From: Hyparrhenia diplandra
Lineage: Eukaryota > Streptophyta > Magnoliopsida > Poales > Poaceae
Direction: 5' to 3'
DNA length: 64,000 nt
NCBI GenBank assembly: GCA_015847255.1
Contig: JADLZK010002792.1
Span: 1-64,000, forward strand
Program-made: the position numbers and the translations under genes
Part shown: one piece after another, positions 1-10,660 of the stretch
Numbering within the stretch: the first letter of the stretch is position 1
How the letters are laid out: each line of letters starts with the position of its first letter
Notes under the pieces: model-generated
What the model was told of the DNA's origin: nothing
The model's database searches: none
The model's input: the letters and a program-made list of their open reading frames with translations, nothing else

Positions 1-1096
1 CGGCTCGTGGGCTCGCGAGCTGTCCGACACCCCGGACCGCGTGGTCGCCATACTCGCCGACCACTCCTGCGGGTGGGCGCAGCCACTCGCCGCGGAGCTC
101 GGCGTCCCAGGAATCGTGTTCTCTCCGTCCGGTGTGTACGGTTCCGCCGTGCTCCACTCGCTGCTAGCTCGCCGGGCGCCGAGGCGCGGGACGTAGTAGC
201 GACGAAGAGTGCCAGATCAGCTTCCCGGATCTTCCCAGCAGCCCGGCGTACCCGTGGCGGCAGCCGTCGTTAGCTGTACCGGACGTACAAGGAGGGCGAC
301 GAGACCTCGGAGGCCGTGCGGCGCAAACTCTGGAACCCGGAGGGTCGGCGTTCGTGTCCAACACGTTCCGGCGGCTCGAGGAGCGCTACCTCGCGCTCAC
401 CGCTGGCGGATCTGGGCTCTCCGGCGCGTGCACGCTGCCGGTCCGGTGGCGCCGGGACCCGACGCCTGATGCCACGGCCGACCGCGGCTGGGGAGACGGC
501 GTGTCCGCTGCCGGATTCTGTGCACCTGGCTCGACAGGTTCCCGGACGACGGCTCCGTGCTGTACATCGGCTTCGGGGCATGGCGGTGCGCAGCCGCCCC
601 ACGCGGCGGCGCTGGCCTGCGCTGGAGCGCGCACCGGGCTGGCGTTCATTTGGGCGGCCGGGAAAACGGCGCCGATCGGATGGATTCGAGGGCGCGTCGC
701 GGCCGCGGGCGGGACGGGCAAGGTGATCCGCGGCTGGGCGCCGCAGGTGGCTGCGCTGCGGCACCGGGCGGTGGGCTGGTTCGTGACGCACTGTGGGTGG
801 AACTCGGTGCTGGAGGCCGCGGCGGCGAGGTGGCGATACTCACGTGGCCGATGACCGCCGACCAGTTCGTGAACGCGCGCGGCTGCTCGTGGACGAAGCT
901 GGGCGCCGCCGTGCCCCGTGAGCTGGGGCGGGCCTGCCGCACCGGGCCGCGGACGAAATCGCGCGGGTGCTGCACACGGCCATCGGCGGGGACCGTGGCG
1001 TGGTGGCCAGGGCGAAGGAGATCGCTGCGAGGCAGCGCGGCGGCGGTGCGGGAAGGCGGCGACTCGTGGCGGGAGCTGGAGGGCTTTTGTGCGTGA
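1..1096 (+). pseudogene. UDP-glycosyltransferase (family 1), 5' cut by window edge, frame-disrupted
   Basis: Encodes the second half of a plant family-1 UDP-sugar glycosyltransferase, a cytosolic enzyme that adds a sugar from UDP-sugar to small molecules. The best landmark is the PSPG donor-binding box near 735-830: W-A-P-Q, then HRAVGWFVTHCGWNS, then a leucine-glutamate-alanine stretch. Upstream, near 20-180, lies the acceptor-side segment with DHSCGWAQPLAAELGVP, and near 350-385 SNTFRRLEERYL, both typical of the UGT89-like branch. The C-terminus reads SWRELEGF and stops at about 1096. No single frame covers it; at least four frame changes and an in-frame stop near 194 are needed. The N-terminus with the catalytic histidine lies outside the window. 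It is convergent with a second UGT at 2040-3494 that shares its motifs. The acceptor substrate cannot be predicted. True decay and sequencing error are both possible here. Confidence 0.8.
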
Positions 1097-2039
1097 GCTC
1101 GCGAGGCGAAGCAATAACCAAGACTGGCTCAAACTATTAAGCGCGGCTCTATGTGATTTGATCGATCCGTAATGTGTTACCGACAATAATAAGAACTTGG
1201 GGTAATGAAATAGACTTTTGGGCAACACAGTTACACAATGATCCATTGATCCTAAATTCTTGCATCAAGCATGAACATTTGTGCTCGAGAAACTGAGAGA
1301 AGGAATGCGCATCAATCCAAGAGCAGTTTGGATGACTTCCCAAGCAATGTTGCCTTTCCTGATGAAGCATCCCCTTGTGTGCGTCGATCAGTGGATGCAA
1401 ACACACTCACGCTCTCAATCCAGGTTATGCGCCATGGGCTGCTGGGCACTGGGCAGTGGGCTGGCTAGGCTCATCCGCTCATATCCGGGACAAAAAAGCC
1501 ACTATTAAGTATTAACCTTTGTTTTGTGTTAACTGTGAGCGCTCAAACAATTTGCCCTCAAACTGAAGAACAGATAGAGAATGACATGACAGGTATATAA
1601 TTTTGAAACCACGAAACTTCAGGACCTTTTTGAATAATGGACCGTAAAAATAAAAAAAAACTCAGAAATGAGGACGAGCGAAGACGGAAAACATGCTGTA
1701 TATAAATTTGAAACACGTGAATGGGAGTCATTTTGGATCAATTTTCTTATTCTGAGTCAAAGAGACGATATGTAAAAAGCACGTTTACGAACAAAAACAC
1801 AAAGAGGGTGATGTGGTCGTTGAACTGAAATGCAGCCATCTGATTCGTTTGTAATTAACCAGTAAATAATTTAAGCAGCTTACGAAGCGGATTGCTAGGA
1901 TAGGCATCACCTGACTCTAACAAGGATGGCCGAATGAACAGCAAAAAAACTTTTTGAATCCTTATATTTTTGCCTGGAAATCTTGAAATCTTAGAGCAGA
2001 TTCGATCGACAACGCTGCTGGCTTATCTCCCGCGTCCAA
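1097..2039. other. Spacer between two convergent UGTs
   Basis: AT-rich intergenic DNA. Short overlapping open frames at 1149-1508 match nothing I recognise. No MITE termini or tandem repeats were seen. It should contain the 3' ends of both flanking UGT transcription units, but no clear polyadenylation cluster can be assigned. Confidence 0.5.
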
Positions 2040-3494
2040 GTTCATAGCTCCTGCACCAATCCATCCGCAGCTCCCGCCGCGTGCTGCCGCCTTCACCAAT
2101 TGCCTCCGCCATTCCGGCGGCGATCTCCCCACGCGCGCGCCTCAATACCAGCGCCGGCCTCCCTTTACGACCTGAGCCAACGCGCGCGCGAGCTCGTCAC
2201 CGGCTTCCGGGACCGCGCCGAACCCGCCCCAGCTCGCGGCCAGGGCGACGCGCGCCTCGTCCACGACCAGCCGCGCGTTGAAGAACTGGTCGGCCGTCGC
2301 ATGGCCACGCCAGCATCAGCACCCCGGCCGCGCAGGCCTCCATCACCGAGTTCCAGCCGCAGTGCGTGACGAAGCAACCCACCGCGCGGTGCCGAAGCGC
2401 GGCCACCTGAGCGCCCCACCCGCGGAGCACCAACCCGGTCCCCGCCGCGGCCGCACGGTCCTCGAAACCCGTCCGGGAGTGTCGTCGTCGCCGCGGCCCA
2501 GACGAAAACGGTGTGCCGCTGCGCTCCAGCGCGGCAGCAGCGCCGCGGCGGCGTGCAGCGGCGGCGGCACTATCATAGTCCCGAAGCTCGTACGCCACCG
2601 ACGAGTCCGGAACGCGTCCAGCCACGCGTTGACGTCGCCGGTGGTGGTGGGGGTCACCTTCGCCTGCGCTAACCGGCGGGGGCGCCACCGGTCCGACCGC
2701 CCACACGCGTTTGCTGGCCAGGTCCTCCAAGCGGCTGCGCGTCAGGTACTTCCCCTCGAGAGGGTGGCAGGTGTTACCACGACCGCCGCGGCCTCCATGT
2801 TCCAGAGGAAGTTATCTTGATCCCCTCAGGTGCTCGTCGCGGCCGCCGCCCTCCACGTAGCTCCTGTACATCCGCGAGATCTGCCGCCACGGAAGGACGG
2901 CGCACCAGGCAGCTCCGGGAACGAGACTGCGTAGCCACGCCCGGTGTCGCCCTCCGGGCGGCCAGCATGCGTCGGTACAGCGAGTGCGTGGCGGCCGTGG
3001 CGAGCACGCCGGACGGCGCGAACACCAGCCGCGGGACGCCCGCCTCCGCTGCGAGCGGCTGGGTCCACCCGCAGAAGAAATCCGAGGATACGGCAACGAC
3101 GCGTCCGTCTTCGGCGGTCGACGTCGTCCTCGTCCCGGACTCGGAAGCGGAGGCGGGCGTGGGACCGCAGCCACTGGCCGAGCGGGCACGCGCAGGGCGG
3201 CGGCGTACTTGTGGAGAGTCGGCGCGCCGACGGGAGGTCGGCCCCGACATCGTGGTCAGCGGTGGAAGGAGAGCGACCACCGCACCGAGGAAGGGTGCTC
3301 GGCGAGGAGCGGCGCGAGGAGGTGGGTCGTGGCCTGCGTCTCGACGACCGTGAGGCGGAGGCCGCGCGCGGCGAGCAGCGAGGCGGGTGGAGGAGCGGCT
3401 GCATGTGGCCCTGCGCGGGGGTACGGGACTAGTAGGGCGTGCGGCGCACCGGTGGTGTTGCCGGTGCCGGAGGGGACTTGCGCGCGGCGGCCAT
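2040..3494 (-). pseudogene. UDP-glycosyltransferase (family 1), nearly full length, frame-disrupted
   Basis: Second UGT, same family as the one at the left edge. The probable start ATG is at 3494-3492. The N-terminal signature with G-H-M-Q-P, which carries the expected catalytic histidine, follows about 20-30 codons later but in a shifted frame. Next come VVETQATTHLLAPLLAEHPS (about 3340), SSDFFCGWTQPLAAEAGVP (about 3050), EDLASKRVWAVGPVAPPPVS (about 2720) and the PSPG box with HRAVGCFVTHCGWNSVMEAC (about 2340-2400). The C-terminal helix region peters out near 2040. Its length of about 1.45 kb without introns fits the 460-490 residue norm of UGT89-like enzymes. At least five frame changes are needed to read through it. 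The two UGTs point at each other, an inverted paralog pair. If the indels are assembly errors this would be an intact enzyme; substrate unknown. Confidence 0.8.
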
Positions 3495-3585
3495 GTCTCT
3501 ACTGTGGCTGTGTGGTCGTCGCGTGGGATTGATCTGCTACAGCTTGCGCACGGCTCGACGATTATCAGCTTGTAGTCAGTAGTTA

Positions 3586-3625
3586 GTACTAAACCTTGCG
3601 TCAGCAGCAGGTAGTAATAGTTAGG
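3586..3625. repeat. Outlying copy of the AGTACTAAACCTTG repeat
   Basis: One unit with the core TAGTACTAAACCTTGCGTCA followed by a GCAGCAGGTAGTA tail. It matches the three tandem units at 4626-4735, about 1 kb away. Confidence 0.6.
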
Positions 3626-3644
3626 CCAAGCCCAACGCGGGCAG

Positions 3645-3885
3645 TACTCACTCCTGTCCCAAAATAAATGGCGTTTTCGCTCCTCGGTAAACATCTACCG
3701 TAATTATATATTAAAATGTGTTAATATTTATATTACGTAATTAGTATCGTTGGAAAGCATCTTTTGATCTAGTTTTTTAAAATTTATTTGGAGATTTAAA
3801 TCTTACACGTATTTTTATAAATCGAGTTAAACTTGTGTACTTTTAAAACCCAAAAACGTCGTTTATTTTTGGGACGGAGGAGAAT
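3645..3885. mobile_element. Stowaway-like MITE
   Basis: Terminal inverted repeats of about 30 bp: the left end reads ACTCACTCCTGTCCCAAAAT and the right end is its imperfect reverse complement, ending GGGACGGAGGAGAAT. The interior is AT-rich and non-coding. Size and ends fit the Tc1/mariner-derived Stowaway superfamily of grasses. The TA target duplication is clear only on the left. Confidence 0.75.
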
Positions 3886-4620
3886 GCAACTAGGGAGTAG
3901 TGGTCTCAAGTCTCAACGTACACGTATATAATATTGGGCTGTTAGGCCTTTCCCCAGTGCGCCCCCACTGGCGTGCTGCCCCATTCTCCATGTCAGCACG
4001 CGAGTCCAGATCACAGAACGGTGGTTTCCTTGCAGAGCGTCAGAGCGGCCTGCAGAAGAAGTACTCTATGTGTCTCGACTGTCAAAAGCGTGAAGCAATA
4101 GCTGAGGCATGCGTTGAAGGTGTCGATGCGCAAAAACCTGGCTGTGAGATGGAGAAAGCCTGTGTATGGTGGGAACCCAGAATAAAAGGTGTTGTTGTAC
4201 TAGCCTAGTCATTTTGCTCAACTTTTTGTCTGCCCGCGTTGTGAGACGAGCCGCTTAAATACAACCCCATCTCCGTGTCACAAAATTTGGTTGAGGCAGC
4301 ACGACAGTATAGCTAGGGTTGGCCCATGCGTGCCTTAGGAGCCTGTAAATTTTCCAACACCGTGGTGCAAACTGCGTGGTTTGGAGAGTACATGCATTTG
4401 GTAGTAGCTGCGAAATGGCGCTGTCGCTGGCGATTGGTTGATGGTTTGGAGGCCTCAGCGCTTTCGGATGGTGCTTCTCTTTGTCGGAGCCGGACAACCG
4501 GCTCCTCTCGAGGAACCAGCTGCCTACTCTGCAGCACCCAAAGCGAGTTGAGTTGGCAATGATATGTGTCGCGGGTATGCTTGGAGCCACGATGTACACG
4601 TGGGAGGCGTTAGGGCTTTG
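3886..4620. other. Unassigned intergenic DNA with two short open frames
   Basis: Holds an open frame on + (3900-4208, 102 codons) and one on - (4255-4599, 114 codons). Neither shows a domain, signal peptide, splice-site pair or codon bias that I can recognise, so I do not call either a gene. Confidence 0.4.
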
Positions 4621-4625
4621 GCCTT

Positions 4626-4735
4626 AGTACTAAACCTTGGAGTCAGTAGCAAGTAATCGTCGGGGTACTAAACCTTGTGTGCGGCAAGTAGCAAGTATCG
4701 CGAGTACTAAACCTTGTGTGCGGTGCAGGTAGCGG
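4626..4735. repeat. Three tandem diverged units with core AGTACTAAACCTTG
   Basis: Units start near 4626, 4664 and 4706. Each has the core GTACTAAACCTTG, then a G/T-rich linker and an AGCAAGTA-like tail. A fourth unit lies at 3586-3625. Unit length is about 40 bp. No coding or known mobile-element identity. Confidence 0.65.
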
Positions 4736-4846
4736 TGTATCTCCGTAGTAAGCAAGAATAATAAGGGAATTGAGGATCCTACTCCCTCCCGCCCAAACAA
4801 CCCCATAATTAATCAAAGTTGTTTTATTAGCGCGGGCAAATTGTTA

Positions 4847-5042
4847 GGTCTTGTTTGATTTAGGGACTTTTTAGTCCTTGGGACTAAAAAAGTTCCTTTT
4901 AGTCCTACCAAAACTAAATAGGAGGAATTTTTTTGAGACATTTTTCTCCTATTAGTCCCTTAAAACTCTCTTAGAGACTTTTTTTTTATTAGTCCTTAGA
5001 ACAAAAAAAAAAGTTTAGTCCACTAGAAACCAAAGCAGGACC
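4847..5042. mobile_element. PIF/Harbinger (Tourist-like) MITE
   Basis: About 196 bp. Left end GGTCTTGTTTGATTTAG; right end CTAGAAACCAAAGCAGGACC, its imperfect reverse complement. The interior is built of repeated AGTCCCT/AGGGACT and TTTAGTCC motifs that would fold on themselves. TTA precedes the left end, but the matching base triplet on the right is TAG, so the target duplication is unproven. It directly follows a partial Stowaway end (TACTCCCTCCCGCCC at about 4779). Confidence 0.65.
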
Positions 5043-5820
5043 TAGTAACACGGGAGTAGAAGAACGGAAGAACAGGGACGATGGAGTATTTGTGTTTGGA
5101 GGGCTCACAAGGTTAATGTCCTGCATGTCTCTCATTTCCTTGATCTTGCTCTGGTAGCTGAAGCTACAGCGCCTCTTAAAAGTCAAAAGTAAAAAAAGGG
5201 CATCAAGGCGGCTCTGGCAGAACTTTTTAACATGCGCATGTGTCAATGTGTCAAACCCATCTTAATAGTTATCAAAAGCGCCTTGAGCCTATCCTCTCCA
5301 CACCGCCTGCTGTGGCGCTTCAAATGACCTCCCACTCAATCCCGCAGACCGCACGGGGATCGAAGGCTGCGCTCGCTGGCGTAGTAAAAGATCTTCCTAT
5401 GGCTAGCAACTGCGAAGGCGACATTGGGCCAGCGGATAAGAGGCTGGCGACATAGTGCAGAGGCACCACGGCGACCCGAGCTTCCTGCTGCGATTAAGGG
5501 AGCCAAAAACCATGTGACCACATCATCTCTTCGCGAATGTGGTGGGCCATCAGCCGGTTCTTGGGGTTGACTCTTCTCGGGTGGAGTCACGCTTCGCTTC
5601 TTGACTAGTGGACAAATGGAGAAGCAGCGATAGCACGATGATGCTGCGAGCTGACACTCTATTTGCCCTTCGTAGTGTGGGAGATTTGAAAGGAGGCGTA
5701 ACGCGAGGTGGTTCCACAATGAAACCTCTACACCACCCAACTACTAGCTACCATCAAGCACGCGCACGATCACGTGGATCGAGTGTGGAGCCAGCATAAA
5801 CTTATAGTTGTCTATTCGTG
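5043..5820. other. Unassigned region with a 134-codon minus-strand frame
   Basis: The longest frame is minus 5336-5740. It is basic and serine/arginine-rich, and no conserved motif, signal peptide or membrane segment was found. Nothing else could be assigned. Confidence 0.4.
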
Positions 5821-6077
5821 AGTACTCCCTCGAGTCCCTTTTTAGAAGTCGCTATGGGGTGCGTCTTGGGTCAAACTTTCTCAACTTTGACTAGGTTCAG
5901 TAGAAAATACGTGCAACATTTATATCTCGGATAAATTTATTAAAAAACTAGACTTAAAGATCTTTTCAATCCATACTAATTACTTATGAATATTTATATA
6001 TTTTAATATATAATTGCTCTGATTTAAAGGCGTTGACTTCTGAAGCGAATGACATCTATTTAGGGGCCGGAGGAGTA
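5821..6077. mobile_element. Stowaway-like MITE
   Basis: Left end TACTCCCTCGAGTCCCTTTT; right end GACATCTATTTAGGGGCCGG, then AGGAGTA. The TIRs are imperfect over about 35 bp. The AT-rich interior resembles the Stowaway at 8109-8355, sharing motifs such as GTCAAACTTT and ATACTAATTA. Confidence 0.75.
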
Positions 6078-6890
6078 GTCCGCTAATGATTTAGTTTGGT
6101 GAGGCCCGATTTATGTATTTTTTGTTATTTTTCTCCTTCCAAACATTGGTCCATTGTTTGTAAAATTCTCTTCTTAATATAAAAATACGCCGTCTTTTCA
6201 TGTATTCGAGAAAAAAAGGTATAAAAGAAACTTATAAAAATACCCCATCTTAATCACCTCAAATGAAAAATCTGAAAGCGGTAACTCGCGAGCTACATAA
6301 TTTCCATACAACAAAGTATCTTTATCTAGTACGGAATACCATGTACAAAAAACATACAATTTTCTAATATAATTTTTAAGCATCTTAACAAGTCTCAAAT
6401 AAAAAAAAACTTCAGAATTAGAAAGTTATAGATCTCATCGAGGGCTACAATTTTGTATACAAAGTAAATGTAGCGATAACATATAAAGGATGATATGATT
6501 TTTTAAAGGCCATAAGATTGATACACGATTAATATTAAACTTCACATTTTTTATCGTTCTAATAACCTTAAATGAGAAATTTCAAAGCTAAAAAGTTATA
6601 CATAGATTTCACTGAGGGGTACAATGTTCATATAGAATCATCGTCATGGAGTATAAATGAAATAGTTACAATTTTTTCTAAAGATTGAGCCTTTTTTGGT
6701 TGACACATGGGCCTGCGATGTGTCTAAAATCCTCAGCCTGCATGCTAAAGCTAGCTATTGGATTGGACCTGAAACATCCCCAACAGCATATGCATAATTT
6801 TAAGACCTATTAGGATGGTATGAGTAACCTGCGCATGTGAAATGGATATCACCTTTAAAATTTCTCTTCTCAACAGCAACCTGAAACAAA
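6078..6890. other. AT-rich intergenic DNA
   Basis: Long A/T tracts, no sustained open frame and no recognised repeat ends. Two sub-blocks (about 6240-6450 and 6550-6680) share phrases such as AATGAGAAATTTCAAAGC-like text and could be diverged duplicates, but the match is weak. Confidence 0.4.
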
Positions 6891-8090
6891 TACTGACCCG
6901 GACAGCGGCCGCGACTCTACATCGTGGGAAACACTACCGCCGCAGGCCGGAGCAGCCGCCGCCCTGACGAGACGCCGCCAGCGGGCGAGCGCCGTCACCT
7001 CCGCAGCTCACCTCGCAGGCGCCGGCCGTGCGACGCCGCGCTTCGCAGCTCCTCACGAGCAGCGCCCGTGCGTGGGCCGTGCCGTGACAGGGGCCTCACC
7101 ACCGGCGCGGCCGAGCTCATGCGGGCGTAGGCCGAGCACCGGAAACACGTCTTGGCGTATTACCGGATCCATGTCCCTCCAGATGCGCCGCGCCGTCGGC
7201 AGGCATCCACGACATCTTCGCATTACATCTTGGCGTAGTTGTCGTCTTTGAAGCGGGAGGAATCCCGCATGAAGCGGGGCGTACACGCGACGCCCAGCGG
7301 GAGCCGAGGTGCGGCGCGAGGCTCGTCGTAGCAGCGCTTCCTCAGCACCTCGGCAGCGGCGATACGCGAAGATGCCGCCTTGCATGTGGAGAAGGCCGTA
7401 GTGCCGCCTCGCATGCTGGCGGCGATCTGCTGCTGGAAGTAGCGCGTGGTCTCGATGAGGCGGCCGGGACACCTTGGCGAAAAAGCTCAGCGCTCAGGCT
7501 ACTCCATGGCGAGCGAGCGCGGGAAGCGTAGCGGCACCTCCGGATGCCCACCGCGTTTGGATGCCGCCCCATGCGCATGATGGAGATCTCCCACGCTGTT
7601 GCTCCACCATCCCCTCGGCTGACGACGCTAGCGGCTTCGGGAGAGCGCGGCACCGGCGACAGCGTGGTGGGCGGGAGTGCAGGCGGGTCGAGCAGCAGCG
7701 GCGGCCGAGCTCATCTGCTGGCGGCCGCGAGCATGCGGAGAAGCGCAGCCGGCGAGATCGCGGCGGCAGCGGATGCAAACGCGCGTAGCAACCGAGCCGC
7801 CGCCGGCCGGAACCTGGAAGCGCCGCCGAGCCCGCTCGCCCCCACCGCAGAAGAGCCGTCCGGGCCCACCGCTGCCGTTTGCCTCGCGAGAGAGGCGGCG
7901 CAAGTTTGCCGCCTCTCTCCTCGATCGCAAAAAGCGCGTCTTCCCGTCTCACCATCATCATCGTTGAGGCCGTTCTCGTTCGCTATAAAACGGCCGGGTG
8001 GGGATGCATATTTCGCGTTTTGGATCACGGTTGGAGATAGCACGAATGAGTCCAAAACCAACTTCATCGACCTCAATTATGCATTTTAAA
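6891..8090. other. GC-rich exon-like block, no gene recognised
   Basis: A sharply bounded GC-rich island in AT-rich surroundings, as seen for grass first exons or captured gene fragments. Minus-strand frames give continuous peptide text when frames are switched, for example ACTPRFMRDSSRFKDDNYAK near 7230-7290, but I cannot match it to a family. A CTATAAAA box lies at about 7982 on the plus strand. It could be a broken gene, a fragment captured by a transposon, or a gene with the same indel problem as its neighbours. Confidence 0.45.
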
Positions 8091-8108
8091 TTTTAATACT
8101 TGAGGACC

Positions 8109-8355
8109 TACTCCCTCCGTTCCTAAAAGACCGTCGCCGTTGGTGTGTATGCAAAGTTTGACTTAATTTATAGAAAATCGTGCAGCATTTTTTTTTTTTT
8201 CTTCAAAATAATTTTGTTAAAAAACAAGATTCTAATATCCTCCCAATGATACTAATTATGTATCATAGGTATTAATATCTTTTAATATATATTTAGTCAA
8301 AGTTGTTTTAGTAAACGCAAAACAACAATTATTTATTTAGGGACGGAGGGAAGTA
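8109..8355. mobile_element. Stowaway MITE
   Basis: The best-preserved Stowaway in the left part. It starts TACTCCCTCCGTTCC and ends GGGACGGAGGGAAGTA, with TA at both outer edges as the expected target duplication. About 247 bp, AT-rich, non-coding. Confidence 0.85.
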
Positions 8356-9695
8356 TGTGGCACCTACAAAAAAATTTTAGAGACCAATGTGTATTTCCTC
8401 TATACAAAATGCTCAAAGGCTACATAAGGCTAGGTATTGGCTTACAATAGGAATTCTAGGGAATGTTTAGTTTGTGAAGGACTGCAAGATTATCTTAATA
8501 AGTGTATCAGATATAAGACATGGAAGAATAGATAGTTGTAGTGAACATGGTTATTATGATATAAATTATTAAACTGACGGACATAAAAGCTTGAATTATG
8601 TGCTAATTGCAAGATAGACTAAGATGTCTAGCTCTTGCTTGTACTCTCCACGAGTTTGGTTTATTTACCATGACTAGTATACTGCAGCGTTCCAACGGTT
8701 TCATTTAAGAACTACACTTAAAAACAACGTGACGATACAACTAGAAATGGTGCAGGCTGTTTTTGGGCCTTGACCTATTCGGTGTCCATGAAACACTGAA
8801 AAGATAATTTTAGTTAGCTGAGAGGAATATGAGAAAATTCTATTACTAGACCGTACATTATTATCATATACCTTTCACAATGGCATGCCTTTTGTTCGTC
8901 TGATATAAGCTGATGCAAGTTATGGGAGAGGTGGCTGCCAAAAGAAAGAGAAATAGCAAATGCTTGGTGCCAGTACTTAGTTTCCATATGTAATTGAGCT
9001 AAACTCAAAAAAACAGTGATGCATTTTAGAACAAGATGTTCTACCTTCAGGGGCCTAGATCAATAAAATAAAACTCATGTGGGAGCCTCCCGTTGACAGT
9101 AAAAGAAACAATGGCGTGGTATGCCTTTTTCTCCTAGAAGCAGACATAGAAAAGCTACAAGATCACTTCATCATTGACATGTTTATACATGTATACTTAC
9201 AAGATTTGAAATACAAGGTTATATGATCAACACATTGCAGTGCCTTCACTTTCCAATAGAGGGGTGGAAGCACATTTATCATACCTTTTAGTACTCTTTA
9301 TACGTGATAGAAGACTTGTTTTGCCCTACTTTTTTTTTTGTAATCCATCTTGCTTGTAATAATTGTACGCTGTACATCCTTGAATGTAGAGGCGGATGTT
9401 TATCCATTATCAAAAATTGCAGTGCCTTCACATGAATTCAAAAGTTGGAGTGTTCACAAACAAAGAAGAAGAAAAAGGATTCAAAAGCTAAGTTGGAGAA
9501 GGAGGAAAACAGTGAAATACTAAATCACGAAAGAGGCAGTGCAACAAGTGAAATCATAAGGGTCAAGCAGGTACTGCTATCTTAAATGAAGCACATCAGT
9601 GTCATAAATATAATGATTTAGGCCTTCACCATGATCTCGAGAATTGGCTCAGATGTATTCCATCGATTCAGTCAATGGAGATAGCAGAAATTTAC
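8356..9695. other. AT-rich intergenic DNA
   Basis: No sustained coding signal. I searched the minus strand here for the exon that should follow the helicase exon at 9696-9786 and did not find it. Confidence 0.45.
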
Positions 9696-9786
9696 CTGAT
9701 TCGAAATTCATCCAGCCTTCTACAAGCCTTATGACACTTCCTTCAAAAATGTCGGTCATGTCCATCACCTCGGCAAAGGTGGCTCC
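9696..9786 (-). pseudogene. Isolated exon of a Ski2-like DExH RNA helicase (HEN2/MTR4 type)
   Basis: A single exon bounded by a good acceptor (CCGTACAG before 9786) and donor (CAG then GTAAAT after 9696). It reads GATFAEVMDMTDIFEGSVIR and continues into an arginine-rich helix after a frame change. That is the C-terminal DSHCT-domain signature of MTR4/HEN2-class nuclear exosome helicases, where FAEVM-MTDIFEGS-IR is highly conserved. Two single-base losses are needed to keep the helix in frame to the donor. No neighbouring helicase exon is visible on either side within several hundred bases, so this looks like a lone captured or relict exon rather than a gene. Confidence 0.65.
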
Positions 9787-10429
9787 CTGTACGGAAATAT
9801 CACATACAATTAAGATAAAATTAATGAAATCAAAGCAGCATCCAATAGTCTAAAATTCGATCTTATCAGAAATTAGACAAAATAAGAACCAAAATCTGAA
9901 CTGGATATTAGGATGTTTCTAAGGCCAACAGAATTTCCAAAAGGGAATTAAAAAAATATATGGACTGAATTAAAAAAATTATAGTGAACCAATAACTTTG
10001 TTCTTTATCATGTTGGTTAGGAAGCTGGCCAGTCTCTTTGTCTGTACAGGTTTCCCTTTCTGAAAGTGGTTCTTTGTAGTGACTTCTTCCTCAACTTTCC
10101 TACTTTCAGGAAGTCATGCATAAGATTACTAGCCGTTCTGGAGATGCTAGATCCATTTATCGATCCTTCTACGAGTGCCATCAAAAGACACAGTAATATT
10201 TGGTGGTATCTCTGCTATATATTTGGAGAAGCAGGCAAGTGTATATGATATTGCCTTAAAATGTTATCCATACAGCAGTAAAGAGAGCTGTTGTTCTCCC
10301 TTCTCTAGAACAATATGTACTTACAGACTTGACATAAGCTCGCTACTACAATAACCCAATTTTCATGATTATGCAAGCCAACCATCATTAGCTACTACTC
10401 TGCTCATAAAATGCTGCCAAGGACTGATG
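9787..10429. other. AT-rich intergenic DNA
   Basis: No gene, repeat termini or conserved motif recognised. A 60-codon plus frame at 10066-10248 has no family signature. Confidence 0.45.
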
Positions 10430-10660
10430 TATAATTTTTCTTTTGAACATTAAATACAGCAAGGGAGCCCCCACAGTAGAGAGATTTTATTAAGAGGGAA
10501 AAGGGAACTTACTGTACAGGGAACACTTGATTTACTTTCATTTTCTTAGGCGTATCTGTTCTGAGGATAATAGTCACTGTGGTATTCCTCCAACCTAGAA
10601 GGGTGGGTATATTGTTAGTCATACATGGGCCTCTATTGGACCTTCTCATATACACTAACA
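10430..10660 (-). repeat. 3' LTR of a Ty1/Copia element
   Basis: Read on the minus strand, the Copia coding region ends in a short polypurine tract (CAAGGGG) followed at 10660 by TGTTAGTGTATATGAG, a canonical LTR start. The LTR runs to roughly 10430, through an AATAAAA-containing stretch near 10490. The far boundary is approximate because the element's 5' LTR is missing and no target duplication can be tested. Confidence 0.6.

Noticed and set aside
4626..4735. CRISPR-like array
   Set aside because: Only three diverged units without uniform spacers, in a plant genome.
5336..5740. 134-codon minus-strand frame as a gene
   Set aside because: No conserved motif, start context or splice evidence.
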